This document shows positions 39,113 through 48,614 of a DNA stretch of 64,000 bases, piece by piece (position 1 is the first letter of the stretch; each line of letters opens with the position of its first letter). The notes below the pieces were generated by a model that saw only the letters and a program-made list of their open reading frames with translations, was not told the DNA's origin and did not search any database. The stretch is from assembly GCA_947569705.1 (NCBI GenBank), contig CANOSP010000005.1:1-64000 (forward strand), in the 5' to 3' direction. A program made the position numbers and the translations under genes. This DNA is from an uncultured Erysipelotrichaceae bacterium. Lineage in GTDB: Bacteria > Bacillota_I > Bacilli_A > Erysipelotrichales > Erysipelotrichaceae.

Positions 39113-40807
39113 CTACTGAATCAGTTTTGCGATTGCGTCCTGATATACCTTTGTCTTTGCTTTCGCATCTTGAATTGTCGTACCCTTGATGCAGTAATAG
39201 AATTTACATTTCGGTTCCGTACCGCTCGGACGAATTGCGATCCAACTGCCGTCATTCAAATAATATTTCAGAACATCGGATTTCGTAAAGCCGCACAATT
39301 CACTTTCCGCGCCGTTTTCCACTACACGACATTCCTTATAATCCTCAAAGCGAATTACTTCGGCATCAGCGATATTGCTTAACTGACTTGTACGTAAATC
39401 ACTTAAGATTTTTTGGATTTTAGCCGCTCCTTCAGCGCCCGCTAAAGTTAAAGAAGTCTGACTTTCTTCATAAGCGCCAAATTCATCATATAAACCGTTT
39501 AATACATCGACTAAAGTTTTCCCTTGTGCTTTATAGAAACAAGCTGCTTCTGCCAACATCAAGCAAGCCTGCGGCGCATCTTTATCACGCACAAACGGTT
39601 TAATCAAAGAACCATAGCTTTCTTCATATCCGAAAACGTATTGTTTTTCATTATTTACTTCATATTTCGCAACTTTTTCACCGATGAATTTAAAGCCGGT
39701 CAATGTCTTTTCTGTCTCAACACCGTATTTTGCGGCAATTTTTTCACCTAAATCACTGGTTACTACCGTATTGAACATCACCGGATGTTTTGGCATCATA
39801 CCTTTTGCCTGAAGCTGTGATAGGATATATTCGATTAAAATCGAGCCGCTTTGATTTCCGGTCAATAATACATATTCACCGTTATGCGCTACCCCGACTC
39901 CCATACGGTCCGCATCGGGATCACATACAAGAATAATATCCGCATTTTCTTTCTGCGCATATTTCAATGCCAGCTCATAAGCACCCTTTTCCTCAGGATT
40001 CGGTGTCGGTGTCATAGAGAAATCAGGATCCGGTGTGCATTGTTCTTCAACTGCCGTATACTGATAACCCAAACGATCATAGATTTCCTTTACCGGCACA
40101 TTTGCCGTACCGTGTTCGGGAGAGAATACGATCTTAACCGCTGTTTTATCTACATCGGGATTTAATTGAATGCTTAATACATTTTCATAATAGACTTCAT
40201 CAACCTCAGCACCGATAATTGTAATCAGCTTGCTTTGTTCCTCACTCGGATTTGCACAGATTGCCAATTCATCTTCAATCGCGTTGACCTTATCAATGAC
40301 CTGCTGCGCCAATACAGGCACCAGCTGGCAGCCTTTTTCATCATACAGCTTATAGCCGTTATATTCCTTCGGATTATGACTTGCCGTAATCATAATACCG
40401 CCGAAGCAGTTAAAATGACGAACCGCAAATGATAATTCCGGTGTCGGTCTTAAGGAATCAAATACATAGCTTTGAATTCCGAAGGTTGCCAACACTTTGG
40501 CACTGTCCATCGCGAATTCCTTTGACATATGACGATTATCATAACCGATCGCAATACCGCGTTTTTTTGCATCTTCGCCGTGTTCACATATATATTGTGC
40601 AAAGCCGACATTCGCCTTGCGGATCGTATGCAGATTAATGCGATTCGTTCCCGGTCCCAATAATCCTCTCATACCTGCAGTACCGAACGCAATCGTTGTA
40701 TAAAAACTATCTTTCTTTTCTGTTTCATCCATATCAGCCAAAACATCTTTATAGGACGGATCCAAGTTCGGATGATTCAGCCATCTTTCATAAGCTTCTT
40801 GTATCAT
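39113..40807 (-). CDS. pgcA: Phosphoglucomutase/phosphomannomutase (PgcA type)
   Basis: 564 residues. Interconverts glucose-1- and glucose-6-phosphate (or mannose phosphates). Active-site serine loop GIMITASHNPKEYNGYK, metal loop ILVCDPDADRMGVG, sugar-binding FGYEESYGSLI, phosphate-binding IAIRPSGTEPKCKFYY. The promoter overlaps a cre-like site, implying carbon catabolite control. Confidence 0.95.
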   Translation of the reverse strand: MIQEAYERWLNHPNLDPSYKDVLADMDETEKKDSFYTTIAFGTAGMRGLLGPGTNRINLHTIRKANVGFAQYICEHGEDAKKRGIAIGYDNRHMSKEFAMDSAKVLATFGIQSYVFDSLRPTPELSFAVRHFNCFGGIMITASHNPKEYNGYKLYDEKGCQLVPVLAQQVIDKVNAIEDELAICANPSEEQSKLITIIGAEVDEVYYENVLSIQLNPDVDKTAVKIVFSPEHGTANVPVKEIYDRLGYQYTAVEEQCTPDPDFSMTPTPNPEEKGAYELALKYAQKENADIILVCDPDADRMGVGVAHNGEYVLLTGNQSGSILIEYILSQLQAKGMMPKHPVMFNTVVTSDLGEKIAAKYGVETEKTLTGFKFIGEKVAKYEVNNEKQYVFGYEESYGSLIKPFVRDKDAPQACLMLAEAACFYKAQGKTLVDVLNGLYDEFGAYEESQTSLTLAGAEGAAKIQKILSDLRTSQLSNIADAEVIRFEDYKECRVVENGAESELCGFTKSDVLKYYLNDGSWIAIRPSGTEPKCKFYYCIKGTTIQDAKAKTKVYQDAIAKLIQ

Positions 40808-40839
40808 GTCTTTTCCTCCTGTATTCCTTATTCTTATTT

Positions 40840-40868
40840 ATTATACTATTTTGTTAGCGCTTTCGCAA
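40840..40868 (-). promoter_or_regulatory. pgm promoter with overlapping cre (CcpA) site
   Basis: Minus strand TTGCGA (40863-40868), 17 bases, TATAAT (40840-40845). CGAAAGCGCTAACA (40852-40865) matches the cre consensus TGWAARCGYTWNCW at 13 of 14 positions and covers the spacer and part of the -35. Confidence 0.75.
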
Positions 40869-41070
40869 TGCGGTAATGATAAAAAATCAGGTTGATGATT
40901 CACTGATGCCTCATAATCAATACAATTCTTTTTATGACATCGCCTTGCTTTCTTTACCGGATGTTTTTAATATTTGCCGATTCATTTAATAATATTAGAA
41001 TACAAGAGTAGAATATATTGAAAAAAGTACTTGTAATATGATATAGTATTTGAAACAGGAGGGATAAGAA

Positions 41071-41862
41071 ATGGGCATTTTCAGTAAAAAAGGATTATGC
41101 AGTATCTGCGGTAAAGAAAAAGGAAAAGAAATCTCAGACGGTTTTGTTTGTAAAGACTGTGAGCTTCGATGCGGCATGTTTATTACAAAGCTGGGAGATA
41201 ATAAATCTCTCGGACGTGTACAAGATTACACAAAATTGATTGAAAAAAATAAGGAATATTTAAAAATACAGGAAGAAAGAAAAGCAATTTTCAAACCGAA
41301 TAAAGAAATCGGCGGTATCATGTTCGTCGATGAAGAACACGGTTTATGGAGTTGGGGGTCCGGGATGTTTAAAAAGAAACCGGAAGGACCTATCTATCAT
41401 ATATATGAGATAGTTAGTTATTATATAGTTGAGGACGGCGATGTTATTTCCCGCGGCACTGTAAACAGCAGTCATGCCGCAGGCACCAAAATCGTTATTA
41501 ATCATGGTTCAAGCTCTAAGCAAAACTGTTCTCAGCTGGATTTATGTATCAACACAACTTTAATTCCGGTACCGGCAAGAATGCGCATGATTCAATCAAC
41601 CACCAAAACAAGCAGTTTAGTTTATCGCAATTCGCATCGCCAATTAAAAGATGCGGAAAACTTTTTAGCCGGAGTGAAATTACAGATATGTAATGAACAG
41701 CTTAAAAAAGTCAAAGTCACTGTCTCAACCAAAAGCGCTGAACAACCTAAGCAAGCCGATGATTCATTAGCTAAAATCAAACAGTTAAAGGAATTGCTTG
41801 ATATGGGTGCCATCACCGAGGAAGAATTCAATACGAAAAAGAAAGAGCTTTTGAATTTATAG
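41071..41862 (+). CDS. DUF4428 zinc-ribbon and SHOCT domain protein
   Basis: 263 residues. The N-terminal zinc ribbon (CSICGKEKGKE...CKDC) is the DUF4428 type; the middle is beta-rich; the C-terminal LAKIKQLKELLDMGAITEEEFNTKKKELL is a classic SHOCT (short C-terminal) domain. Function unknown; such proteins are frequent in Bacillota and phages. AGGAGGGATAAG precedes the ATG. Terminated at 41880. Confidence 0.88.
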   Translation: MGIFSKKGLCSICGKEKGKEISDGFVCKDCELRCGMFITKLGDNKSLGRVQDYTKLIEKNKEYLKIQEERKAIFKPNKEIGGIMFVDEEHGLWSWGSGMFKKKPEGPIYHIYEIVSYYIVEDGDVISRGTVNSSHAAGTKIVINHGSSSKQNCSQLDLCINTTLIPVPARMRMIQSTTKTSSLVYRNSHRQLKDAENFLAGVKLQICNEQLKKVKVTVSTKSAEQPKQADDSLAKIKQLKELLDMGAITEEEFNTKKKELLNL

Positions 41863-41879
41863 ACTAAGCCATCGATACG

Positions 41880-41905
41880 AGCCATCAATACGATGGCTTT
41901 TTTAG
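41880..41905 (+). terminator. Rho-independent terminator
   Basis: AGCCATC/GATGGCT stem and TTTTTT, directly after the SHOCT gene. The AGCCATC-ATACG unit occurs twice. Confidence 0.75.
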
Positions 41906-41957
41906 TCGCTGAATAATTATTGAAATAAATGAATCAATGTTTTCTGCTTAAACCGCA

Positions 41958-42006
41958 CAAAAAAAGAAGCTGTAGGCATCAGGTGTTCCCAATGCATTAC
42001 AACCTC
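41958..42006 (-). terminator. Terminator of ptsH
   Basis: GAGGTTGTA/TACAGCTTC stem (with G-T pairs) followed by TTTTTTT on the minus strand. Confidence 0.65.
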
Positions 42007-42013
42007 TCATTCA

Positions 42014-42280
42014 TTAACCGATAATTTTTTGTGCGCGTAATACTTCTTCAATCGCTGCGATTGCGGCATCCTCATCATCACCGTTACATGTAATAGTAAT
42101 TTCAGAATTCGTAGGGATACCTAAAGACATAACGCCCATGATTGATTTCATGTTTACTTCACGACCTTTAAACGCAACATTTACCTCGCATTTGAATTTG
42201 CTGGCAGCGTTTACCGCTACTGTCGCAGGACGTGCATGCAAACCAACCGGATCAATTACGGAAACTGTAATCTGTTTCAT
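42014..42280 (-). CDS. ptsH: Phosphocarrier protein HPr
   Basis: 88 residues. Carries phosphate from enzyme I to sugar-specific IIA proteins on His15 (GLHARPAT) and is regulated through Ser46 (VNMKSIMGVMSLG), the HPr kinase site used in CcpA control. No ptsI is adjacent, so ptsH stands alone. Confidence 0.97.
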   Translation of the reverse strand: MKQITVSVIDPVGLHARPATVAVNAASKFKCEVNVAFKGREVNMKSIMGVMSLGIPTNSEITITCNGDDEDAAIAAIEEVLRAQKIIG

Positions 42281-42320
42281 TTTTTATTCCTCCTATGTTC
42301 ACTAAGTTTTTACATCTATT

Positions 42321-42409
42321 ATTTTAAACCATTTTCATATCACTTACAATGCTTTATTGACTTTTTTTATAAGTTTTTTAGGTTTTGCAAGGAAATTGAA
42401 ACGGTTTCA
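42321..42409 (-). promoter_or_regulatory. ptsH promoter and cre-like palindrome
   Basis: Minus strand TTGTAA (42344-42349), 17 bases, TAAAAT (42321-42326). Upstream TGAAACGGTTTCA (42397-42409) is a near-perfect palindrome resembling cre but one base short. The rest of the gap to 42604 shows nothing else. Confidence 0.6.
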
Positions 42410-42604
42410 TTGGCAAAATCACGTTGAAATTCAAGTAATTTAAGATATAATAACGCTTTAGATATGATTCAGAAAGTGTAAAAACGTTGTTTTAACAAGT
42501 AAGCTAATGAAGTCCGTGACTCATGTCTGACAGAAATTAAGCAATTAAAAAATGCTTTTTTCATTTCGATCTTGTTTTTGTCTCATCAAATTCATGAAAC
42601 AAGA

Positions 42605-43054
42605 TTACTTGTTTTTACGCTCCCCTTGCATTTCACTGATAAATTCCTGCACATCATAAACAGGGATTTTATGCTCAATCAGCTTTTGCGCAAAGATGCC
42701 GTTTCCCGCAATCAAGCGACCGTCAAAATTGCCGCTGTATACGGTATGAACTCCGCAGGAAGGACTGCGTGATTGAAGAATTGCCGCATCTGTTTGAAAC
42801 TGTAAGGCGATTTCCGTCGCGCTGTGGGCACCTGCCAGAAATGCATCGCTGACATCTTCATGATCGGTATTGATAAAGCAACCGTTTTGTATTTCGACAC
42901 AGGCACGCGGCACCGGCAGCCCACCCAATACCTCGGGGCAGACACAACGAAATGTATGTTCCTTTAAATAGGCACTTAACTCTTTACAGGCATTACTGCC
43001 GCCGTTGTATTTGCATTTCGCTCCCATTAAACAAGCACTGACGATATATCTCAT
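42605..43054 (-). CDS. DUF523 family protein
   Basis: 149 residues. Conserved Cys motifs: IVSACLMGAKCKYNGGSN at the start, VCPEVLGGLPVPR and SRSPSCG. The family is widespread in Bacillota; metal or Fe-S binding is suspected but the role is unknown. Its ATG overlaps the stop of the upstream LRR gene (ATGA), so the two are translated together. Confidence 0.92.
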   Translation of the reverse strand: MRYIVSACLMGAKCKYNGGSNACKELSAYLKEHTFRCVCPEVLGGLPVPRACVEIQNGCFINTDHEDVSDAFLAGAHSATEIALQFQTDAAILQSRSPSCGVHTVYSGNFDGRLIAGNGIFAQKLIEHKIPVYDVQEFISEMQGERKNK

Positions 43055-43869
43055 GCGTCCTTCTCCTTTTCGTATTCATAAAGCGATGTTTCAAAATCTT
43101 CATCGGTCTGATAATGATAATCATCTTCTGTCAAAATCAGCTGTTCCACAAAAAAGAGTGTATCATACCATACATTTAAATCACCGTGCAGTTCATTGCC
43201 GCGAACATTCAAATAGCACAAATCTTCCATCGTTTGAAAGCCTCTGAGTGTATCGATATGATTATATTCTAAATTAATTCTTGTAAGCATCGGTAAGCGC
43301 AGTAATCCGATCACATTTTCAATATGGTTAAAACCGAGATCAACTTCACTTAACAATTCCATATGACGCATAAAATTCAAATCATTAATATCATTATGGT
43401 CTGCCACAAGCAGCTCTAAGTTTGTCAGCTCCGCAAGCGGCTCCATCGAAGCGATACGACAGCTGCTGGCTCTCAACAGTTTTAAGTTCGTTAAATGTGA
43501 TAACGGTGAAATATCTACAATCGGACAGTTACTGATGTCAAGCACCTCTAAATTGACACAGTCTCGAAGCGAGGTTATTTTAAAAAGCGGATTGTCGCAG
43601 ATTTTTAAACGGCGCAGCTGCGGCACAAAGCCAAGTCCCATCAAAGAGATCAGCGCATTGGAATGCACATCTAATTGTACCAATGCAGGAAAGAAACGAA
43701 GAAAGGAAAGATCGGTAATCTGAGTATTGGCAATCGTCAATTCCTTTACTTCCGCGAGTGCTTCATCACGTAGCTTTTTACCGAACATGCCGTTTCCGAA
43801 TTTTTCAAGTAAAAGCTCATACAGTTGAGGATCTTCTATTCCGTATGCATCATTTGTAATTACTCCCAC
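43051..43869 (-). CDS. Cytosolic leucine-rich repeat protein
   Basis: 272 residues with about nine 22-residue repeats of the L-x-x-L-x-L-x-x-N type (for example LVQLDVHSNALISL, LEVLDISNCPIVDISPL, LLVADHNDINDLNF). No signal peptide, so it is probably cytosolic. GTG start with AAAGGAG upstream. Partner unknown. Confidence 0.88.
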   Translation of the reverse strand: MGVITNDAYGIEDPQLYELLLEKFGNGMFGKKLRDEALAEVKELTIANTQITDLSFLRFFPALVQLDVHSNALISLMGLGFVPQLRRLKICDNPLFKITSLRDCVNLEVLDISNCPIVDISPLSHLTNLKLLRASSCRIASMEPLAELTNLELLVADHNDINDLNFMRHMELLSEVDLGFNHIENVIGLLRLPMLTRINLEYNHIDTLRGFQTMEDLCYLNVRGNELHGDLNVWYDTLFFVEQLILTEDDYHYQTDEDFETSLYEYEKEKDA

Positions 43870-44078
43870 ACGCCTTCTCCTTTCCCGATGTATAATTTGA
43901 TTCTTAACTTAATTATTGTGTCAATTCATTAGGAATGCACGTTGAAACCGTTATTAATTATAGCATGAAAAATTACGTTATCCTATATTTATCGATCGAA
44001 TAACTTATTCAATATGAGTATTATTCCGAGATAATAACGACTTATCCTATTTATATAAGTGCTTTTTACAATGACTTA

Positions 44079-44909
44079 TTAAAATTGATTATTCCTTTTT
44101 TCACATTTGATTTTTATCTCAGTGACATATTCACTGCGATGTAACAGCGACAATTCACTGATTCCCCGCTCATAAGCATATCCGCTTAAATGATAATGAT
44201 GCTGTTTCGTATAATCCAATATTTTTTCATAAAGCGATGATAATTCATCCCATGTTCCGATATGATAAGCATATAGATACAATCCTCGCTCACAAATACG
44301 CATATCGCTTTGAAGCGGCTGTTGTTCAATCACGGAATACAAGCCGTCATACTGTTGAAATTGTCTTTGCTTTATCTTTTCCATATCAATATAGCTTCCG
44401 CAACCAACCTTAAACGAATGATACTCCCATGCATGTCGCAAATGCTTCATTAATATGTTTGTTTTATCATTTATTGTTTTAAGTTCTGTACAATAGATAT
44501 ATTCTTCTTCAGCTTCTTTCACAATGATTTGATCTTGTTCAATTTCATGAATCAATCGCATATTAATTTGCTTATCGATTAAATAACGCTTTAAACATTC
44601 AAGATGTTGTATTATATCATCAATTTCCTTTAACTTACTGTCGGTTATTTGAAGCAGTTCATCAAGACACGGATCAGATAATTAATCTTTTATTTCATTG
44701 ATTGTCATTCCTAATTCCTTTAGTGCCAATATATATTCTAATTCACTGCTTTGCTCAATACTGTAATAACGATAACCGTTTGCTTTTTTTATCTTTGGTG
44801 AAAACAGGTGAATCTCATCATAATAATGCAGTGTTCGTTTATTGAGATGATGAAATTGTGCATACTCTTTTACGGTAAATAACACTTGATTATTGTTCTC
44901 TTTTTTCAT
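44079..44909 (-). pseudogene. MerR-family regulator interrupted by an in-frame stop
   Basis: The N-terminal HTH part (TVKEYAQFHHLNKRTLHYYD...GYRYYSIEQSSELEYILAL) and the C-terminal effector-binding part are in the same frame, separated only by a TAA at 44682-44684 after EIKD; the sequence continues as LSDPCLDELLQITDSKLKEI. It looks like one 276-codon gene broken by a single substitution. The truncated 75-residue product would lack the dimerisation helix. It is divergent from a MATE gene whose promoter has a MerR-type layout. Confidence 0.88.
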
Positions 44910-44934
44910 GATGATTATTCCCTTCTCTTTTTGC

Positions 44935-44965
44935 TTGACTTTACAGTTACTGTATAGTTTATGAT
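44935..44965 (+). promoter_or_regulatory. MerR-type promoter with 19-base spacer
   Basis: TTGACT (44935-44940), 19 bases, TATGAT (44960-44965). The spacer is centred on the dyad TACAGT-T-ACTGTA (44942-44954). An over-long spacer with a central palindrome is the hallmark of MerR-activated promoters. It drives the MATE gene. Confidence 0.85.
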
Positions 44966-45034
44966 AACACCGTAATCAGCTTCACGCAAGATTACAGAAA
45001 GGATTTTCTTAAGTTATTTAAGAAACGGTGAGTT

Positions 45035-46366
45035 ATGAAACAACATATGATTTATACGGAGAAAATTACTTTTCGACGCATTTTAGCCTTTACTTTTCCG
45101 ACAATTTTAATGATGCTGATCCAACAATCTTATGCGATGATTGACGGTATTTTTATCGCAAATCAACTCGGTGATGCGGCACTTTCTTCTCTCACATTGA
45201 TTTCACCCTATTTAAATTTCATTACCGCTGTCGCATCAATGCTGGCATCCGGAGGCAGTGCGGTCGTTATGAAAAAAATGGGCGAACAGAAAAAACAAGA
45301 AGCCGGAAATGATTTTTCTGCTTTGCTTGTATTATCTGTGTTGATCGGATTGGTATTATCGATCATTGTTTTACTGTTCTCTGCGGAACTGACAGCGGTG
45401 TTTCATGCAGAACCGATCGTAAGCAGCTATTGCCGATCGTATTTATTTGCTTATGCCTTTTTTATCATTCCGGGCTTGTTATTTTCAAGCTTACAGATAT
45501 ATACAATCGCATCCGGTAATTCTAAAAGAGCGATGTTTGCCGGTTTATTCGGCGGCATTTTCAACATCGTGTTTGATTATCTGTTAATTGTCGTGTTTGA
45601 TATGGGAATGAGCGGGGCAGCGATTGCCAGCGGATTCGGATTATTGATCCCTTGCATCATATTGGCAGTACCCTTCTTGCACAAAGATAACTTACTGCAT
45701 TTCACAAAACCGGTTTTTCGCAAGGCCGTTATTGTTAAAACAATGACGAACGGATGTTCCGAGTTCGCATCAAATTTAGTCAGCGGCATTGTAATGCTGT
45801 TATTTAATGCACAGATGATGCGCATTGCCGGAACCGAAGGAGTTGCCGCAGGAACGATCACATTTTATGTGTTTGGATTGATGAGTGCCTTTTATATGGG
45901 ATATATGTTCGGCGTTTCACCGTTGTTAAGTTATTTTTACGGAGAAGCCAAAGGCGAGAAATTAAAGCAGCTGAAACAGATCAGTTTGAGATTCATTTTC
46001 ACTGTCGGAGTTCTCACCACATTGCTTTCGGTTATCATGTCACATGTACTTGTCGGTATTTTTACTCAACCTGACAGTGCATCTTATCAATTAGCGCTTG
46101 TCGGCAATCGGATCTTTTCTTTCGCATTATTATTTGTCGGCTTTAATACATTTACCGGTATGTTTTTTACCGCATTATCAAACGGAAAAACTTCTGCCGT
46201 GATTGCCTTTTCGCGCTCTTTTGTCTTTTTAGTGATTATGATCTTACTGTTACCGATCATTTTCGGTATTATCGGCTTATGGCTGGCAGTGCCGCTTTCG
46301 GAATGTCTTGCTTTGGTTCTGTCTTTTTACTTGTTGAAAAAATATCAAAGCGTGTATCATTATTAA
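45035..46366 (+). CDS. MATE family efflux transporter
   Basis: 443 residues, twelve helices. The N-terminal ITFRRILAFTFPTILMMLIQQSYAMIDGIFIANQLG and the repeat opening of the second half are typical of MATE pumps of the MepA/DinF sort. It is transcribed from the MerR-type promoter next to the broken MerR gene, so its induction may be lost in this strain. Terminator at 46407. Confidence 0.93.
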   Translation: MKQHMIYTEKITFRRILAFTFPTILMMLIQQSYAMIDGIFIANQLGDAALSSLTLISPYLNFITAVASMLASGGSAVVMKKMGEQKKQEAGNDFSALLVLSVLIGLVLSIIVLLFSAELTAVFHAEPIVSSYCRSYLFAYAFFIIPGLLFSSLQIYTIASGNSKRAMFAGLFGGIFNIVFDYLLIVVFDMGMSGAAIASGFGLLIPCIILAVPFLHKDNLLHFTKPVFRKAVIVKTMTNGCSEFASNLVSGIVMLLFNAQMMRIAGTEGVAAGTITFYVFGLMSAFYMGYMFGVSPLLSYFYGEAKGEKLKQLKQISLRFIFTVGVLTTLLSVIMSHVLVGIFTQPDSASYQLALVGNRIFSFALLFVGFNTFTGMFFTALSNGKTSAVIAFSRSFVFLVIMILLLPIIFGIIGLWLAVPLSECLALVLSFYLLKKYQSVYHY

Positions 46367-46406
46367 GCTTTCTGCCGCTGACTTTTTGTATTGAAAATAA
46401 TGCAAT

Positions 46407-46443
46407 AAAAAAGGCGATACAGTCATTCTGAATTGCCTTTTTT
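46407..46443. terminator. Bidirectional terminator between convergent genes
   Basis: AAAAAAGGC...GCCTTTTTT stem lying between the MATE gene and the convergent yhfC. Confidence 0.75.
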
Positions 46444-46445
46444 CA

Positions 46446-47210
46446 TTAATAGCCTTCTTCTAATGCCTTTTCTCCTTCATTTTTACCAAGCTCAATCTGA
46501 TGATTCTCAGCCATCGCATGATAACGCTGAAGTATATAGATACAAGCGAGGATTGCGATGAGGATCATCGCTGCCGCATACATCCACAGATCTTGATTCG
46601 CTGCGTAAAAATGATAACGGATAAAGGTATATAACAGCTGTAAAGCTATAGTAATTACAAGGTGTTTGGTCGGCTGCTGTTTCGCAAAGCCGTTTACGAT
46701 GATTAAATACAAGGCGACATGGAAACAGACAGCGCTGATTTGTGCCGCTAGATCAATAAACATGACGGCAAGTGAGCGATGAAAAAATACTTCTGTTACT
46801 AACGCTCCCGTTTCATCACCGACTTGCAGGATCATCAGCTGAATCATATAGAATAAGACAAACTGAAACAGAATTTCACAAAAGGCATGTCCTGTCCCTG
46901 CACTGAATGCTCCGCTCCAACTCAACCTGTCGCTTAAGGTCCAACGCACAATCAGATAACGTGCCGCGCTTGCGGCTAATGCACTGAATGCACCGACAAA
47001 CACTGTCATCGCCGTGTGATCATTCACAGAAAGTTCACTCATCCCAAGCAACGGAAGCTGAAACAGCACTTGCGAAAAGAAGTATCCTAACCCGCCCGCA
47101 AATACAATACCGAAGCTGCCGGGAAAGCGGCGATGCAGCCATAGAATTGCTGTTACCATCATGACTAAAACACTCACAACAGTAACGGCAATGATAACCT
47201 CACTGTTCAT
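46446..47210 (-). CDS. YhfC-family intramembrane protein
   Basis: 254 residues with about seven helices. The central SAGTGHAFCEILFQF resembles the YhfC/CPBP-like motif (GxGHxxxE), suggesting an intramembrane metalloprotease-like fold. Its ATG shares one base with the ybjQ stop (TAATG), so the two are co-translated. Role is unknown. Confidence 0.8.
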   Translation of the reverse strand: MNSEVIIAVTVVSVLVMMVTAILWLHRRFPGSFGIVFAGGLGYFFSQVLFQLPLLGMSELSVNDHTAMTVFVGAFSALAASAARYLIVRWTLSDRLSWSGAFSAGTGHAFCEILFQFVLFYMIQLMILQVGDETGALVTEVFFHRSLAVMFIDLAAQISAVCFHVALYLIIVNGFAKQQPTKHLVITIALQLLYTFIRYHFYAANQDLWMYAAAMILIAILACIYILQRYHAMAENHQIELGKNEGEKALEEGY

Positions 47211-47521
47211 TATTTTAATTTAACAGCGGTTCCGTATGCAATTACTTCGGCAGCGCCTGCCATGATTGAACTGCTTGCGTAACGGAAGGAAACAATCGCA
47301 TCTGCACCGATTCCCTGTGCTTCCTCCACCATGCGTTTTGTCGCCAATGCTCTTGCTTCATCCATCATTTTAGTATAAGACTTTAACTCTCCGCCGACTA
47401 AAGTTTTGAAAGAGCTGCCGATGTCCTTTCCGATATTCTTTGATTGGATGGTACTGCCTTTCACCAACCCCAGTGTTTCATAATCCTTTCCTGCAATCAT
47501 TTCTGTAGTCACAATTAACAT
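47210..47521 (-). CDS. YbjQ/UPF0145 family protein
   Basis: 103 residues. Family signature: GLVKGSTIQSKNIGKDIGSSF and RMVEEAQGIGADAIVSFRYASS. It forms small beta-rich oligomers in relatives; function is unknown. It is translationally coupled to yhfC. Confidence 0.93.
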   Translation of the reverse strand: MLIVTTEMIAGKDYETLGLVKGSTIQSKNIGKDIGSSFKTLVGGELKSYTKMMDEARALATKRMVEEAQGIGADAIVSFRYASSSIMAGAAEVIAYGTAVKLK

Positions 47522-47638
47522 ATTCTCGTCCTCCTTTTTTACTTTTTAATTATAAGCTTTTTTCAGCAAATTGTGAAGTTCTGCTTTTCACTTTTCTATG
47601 ACTTGCGTCAGAACCTTCACTATCTATCTTATTCAAGC

Positions 47639-48391
47639 TTAGGCAATTTCTTTCACAAACAGAAAACGTGTCTCATCGGATTCTTCCGGCAGAAATTGCC
47701 ACTGATCAATCGAAAAGCATTTCAGCTGTTCCGGTGTATTGATTCGATGCTTCATAATGTATTCTGCCATATAGCCTCGTGCAGTTTTGGCATAGGTGGT
47801 AATCGTTTTACGGACACCGTTTTTTATGACTTGAAAATTAACGGTAATCATTCGCTCATTTTTGTTTAAATACGGGGTAATTGCCTGACTGTATTCTTTA
47901 CTGGCAAGGTTGATATACACTTGATCATCATTATCCTGCCGCAATGAGCGCATCAATGCATCACTCCAAAAAGAATACAGATTATCAATACGCTGAGATA
48001 AACCTTTTGCCTGCATTTCCAAACGATACGGATAAATACTGTCTAAAGGTCTCAGACAACCATATAATCCGGAAATAATCCGCAAATGCGCTTGTGCAAA
48101 TTGCACATTTTCCTTATCCCATGTATCCGTATGCATTGAATGAAATACTAAGCCGCTGTAGGTAAATAAGGCAGCTGTACCTGAAAGATCAAAACGCAGC
48201 TTTTGAAAGTAGGCTTGTGTCTGTAATGCCAACTTCGCATTTACATTCATAATATTCATAATCGCTTCATCATTATATGTTTTAATCAATTCTGCCAAGC
48301 ATTCGGCTTCCACACAAAATTGCGGCTGTGTCATCGGAAGATCGTATGTTCTCGGCTTCATATTCTTTGTCGGCGCTATAAATGTAATCAT
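47639..48391 (-). CDS. yaaA: YaaA-family (DUF328) peroxide-stress protein
   Basis: About 250 residues; the ATG with the better-spaced GAGGT gives MITFIAPTKNMK, the normal YaaA start. Family landmarks: the A-P-T/S-K-x-M opening, SGLYGCLRPLDSIYPYRLEM, INLASKEYSQAI. In E. coli YaaA limits iron and protects DNA under peroxide stress. Confidence 0.94.
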   Translation of the reverse strand: MITFIAPTKNMKPRTYDLPMTQPQFCVEAECLAELIKTYNDEAIMNIMNVNAKLALQTQAYFQKLRFDLSGTAALFTYSGLVFHSMHTDTWDKENVQFAQAHLRIISGLYGCLRPLDSIYPYRLEMQAKGLSQRIDNLYSFWSDALMRSLRQDNDDQVYINLASKEYSQAITPYLNKNERMITVNFQVIKNGVRKTITTYAKTARGYMAEYIMKHRINTPEQLKCFSIDQWQFLPEESDETRFLFVKEIA

Positions 48392-48566
48392 ATTCATACC
48401 TCATTTCTTGTGTATTGTATTATGGAAGAATAAGAAAGTCAATTCATTCACTTGTCTAAAGCTTTCCATTCTATCATGCGTGAACAATCTTACAAGAGAA
48501 AACTTCGTAAGCTTTTCGCCTATGCGAAACGAATTTCATACTAAACGAATTGTATCAAATAACAGA

Positions 48567-48605
48567 TAAAAGCCGTACAGCTTTTACTTACGGTACGACT
48601 TTTTA
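48567..48605. terminator. Terminator after the giant surface protein
   Basis: AGCCGTAC/GTACGACT stem (one G-T pair) with T-runs on both sides, just past the minus-strand gene ending at 48615. Confidence 0.7.
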
Positions 48606-48614
48606 ATATGCATT

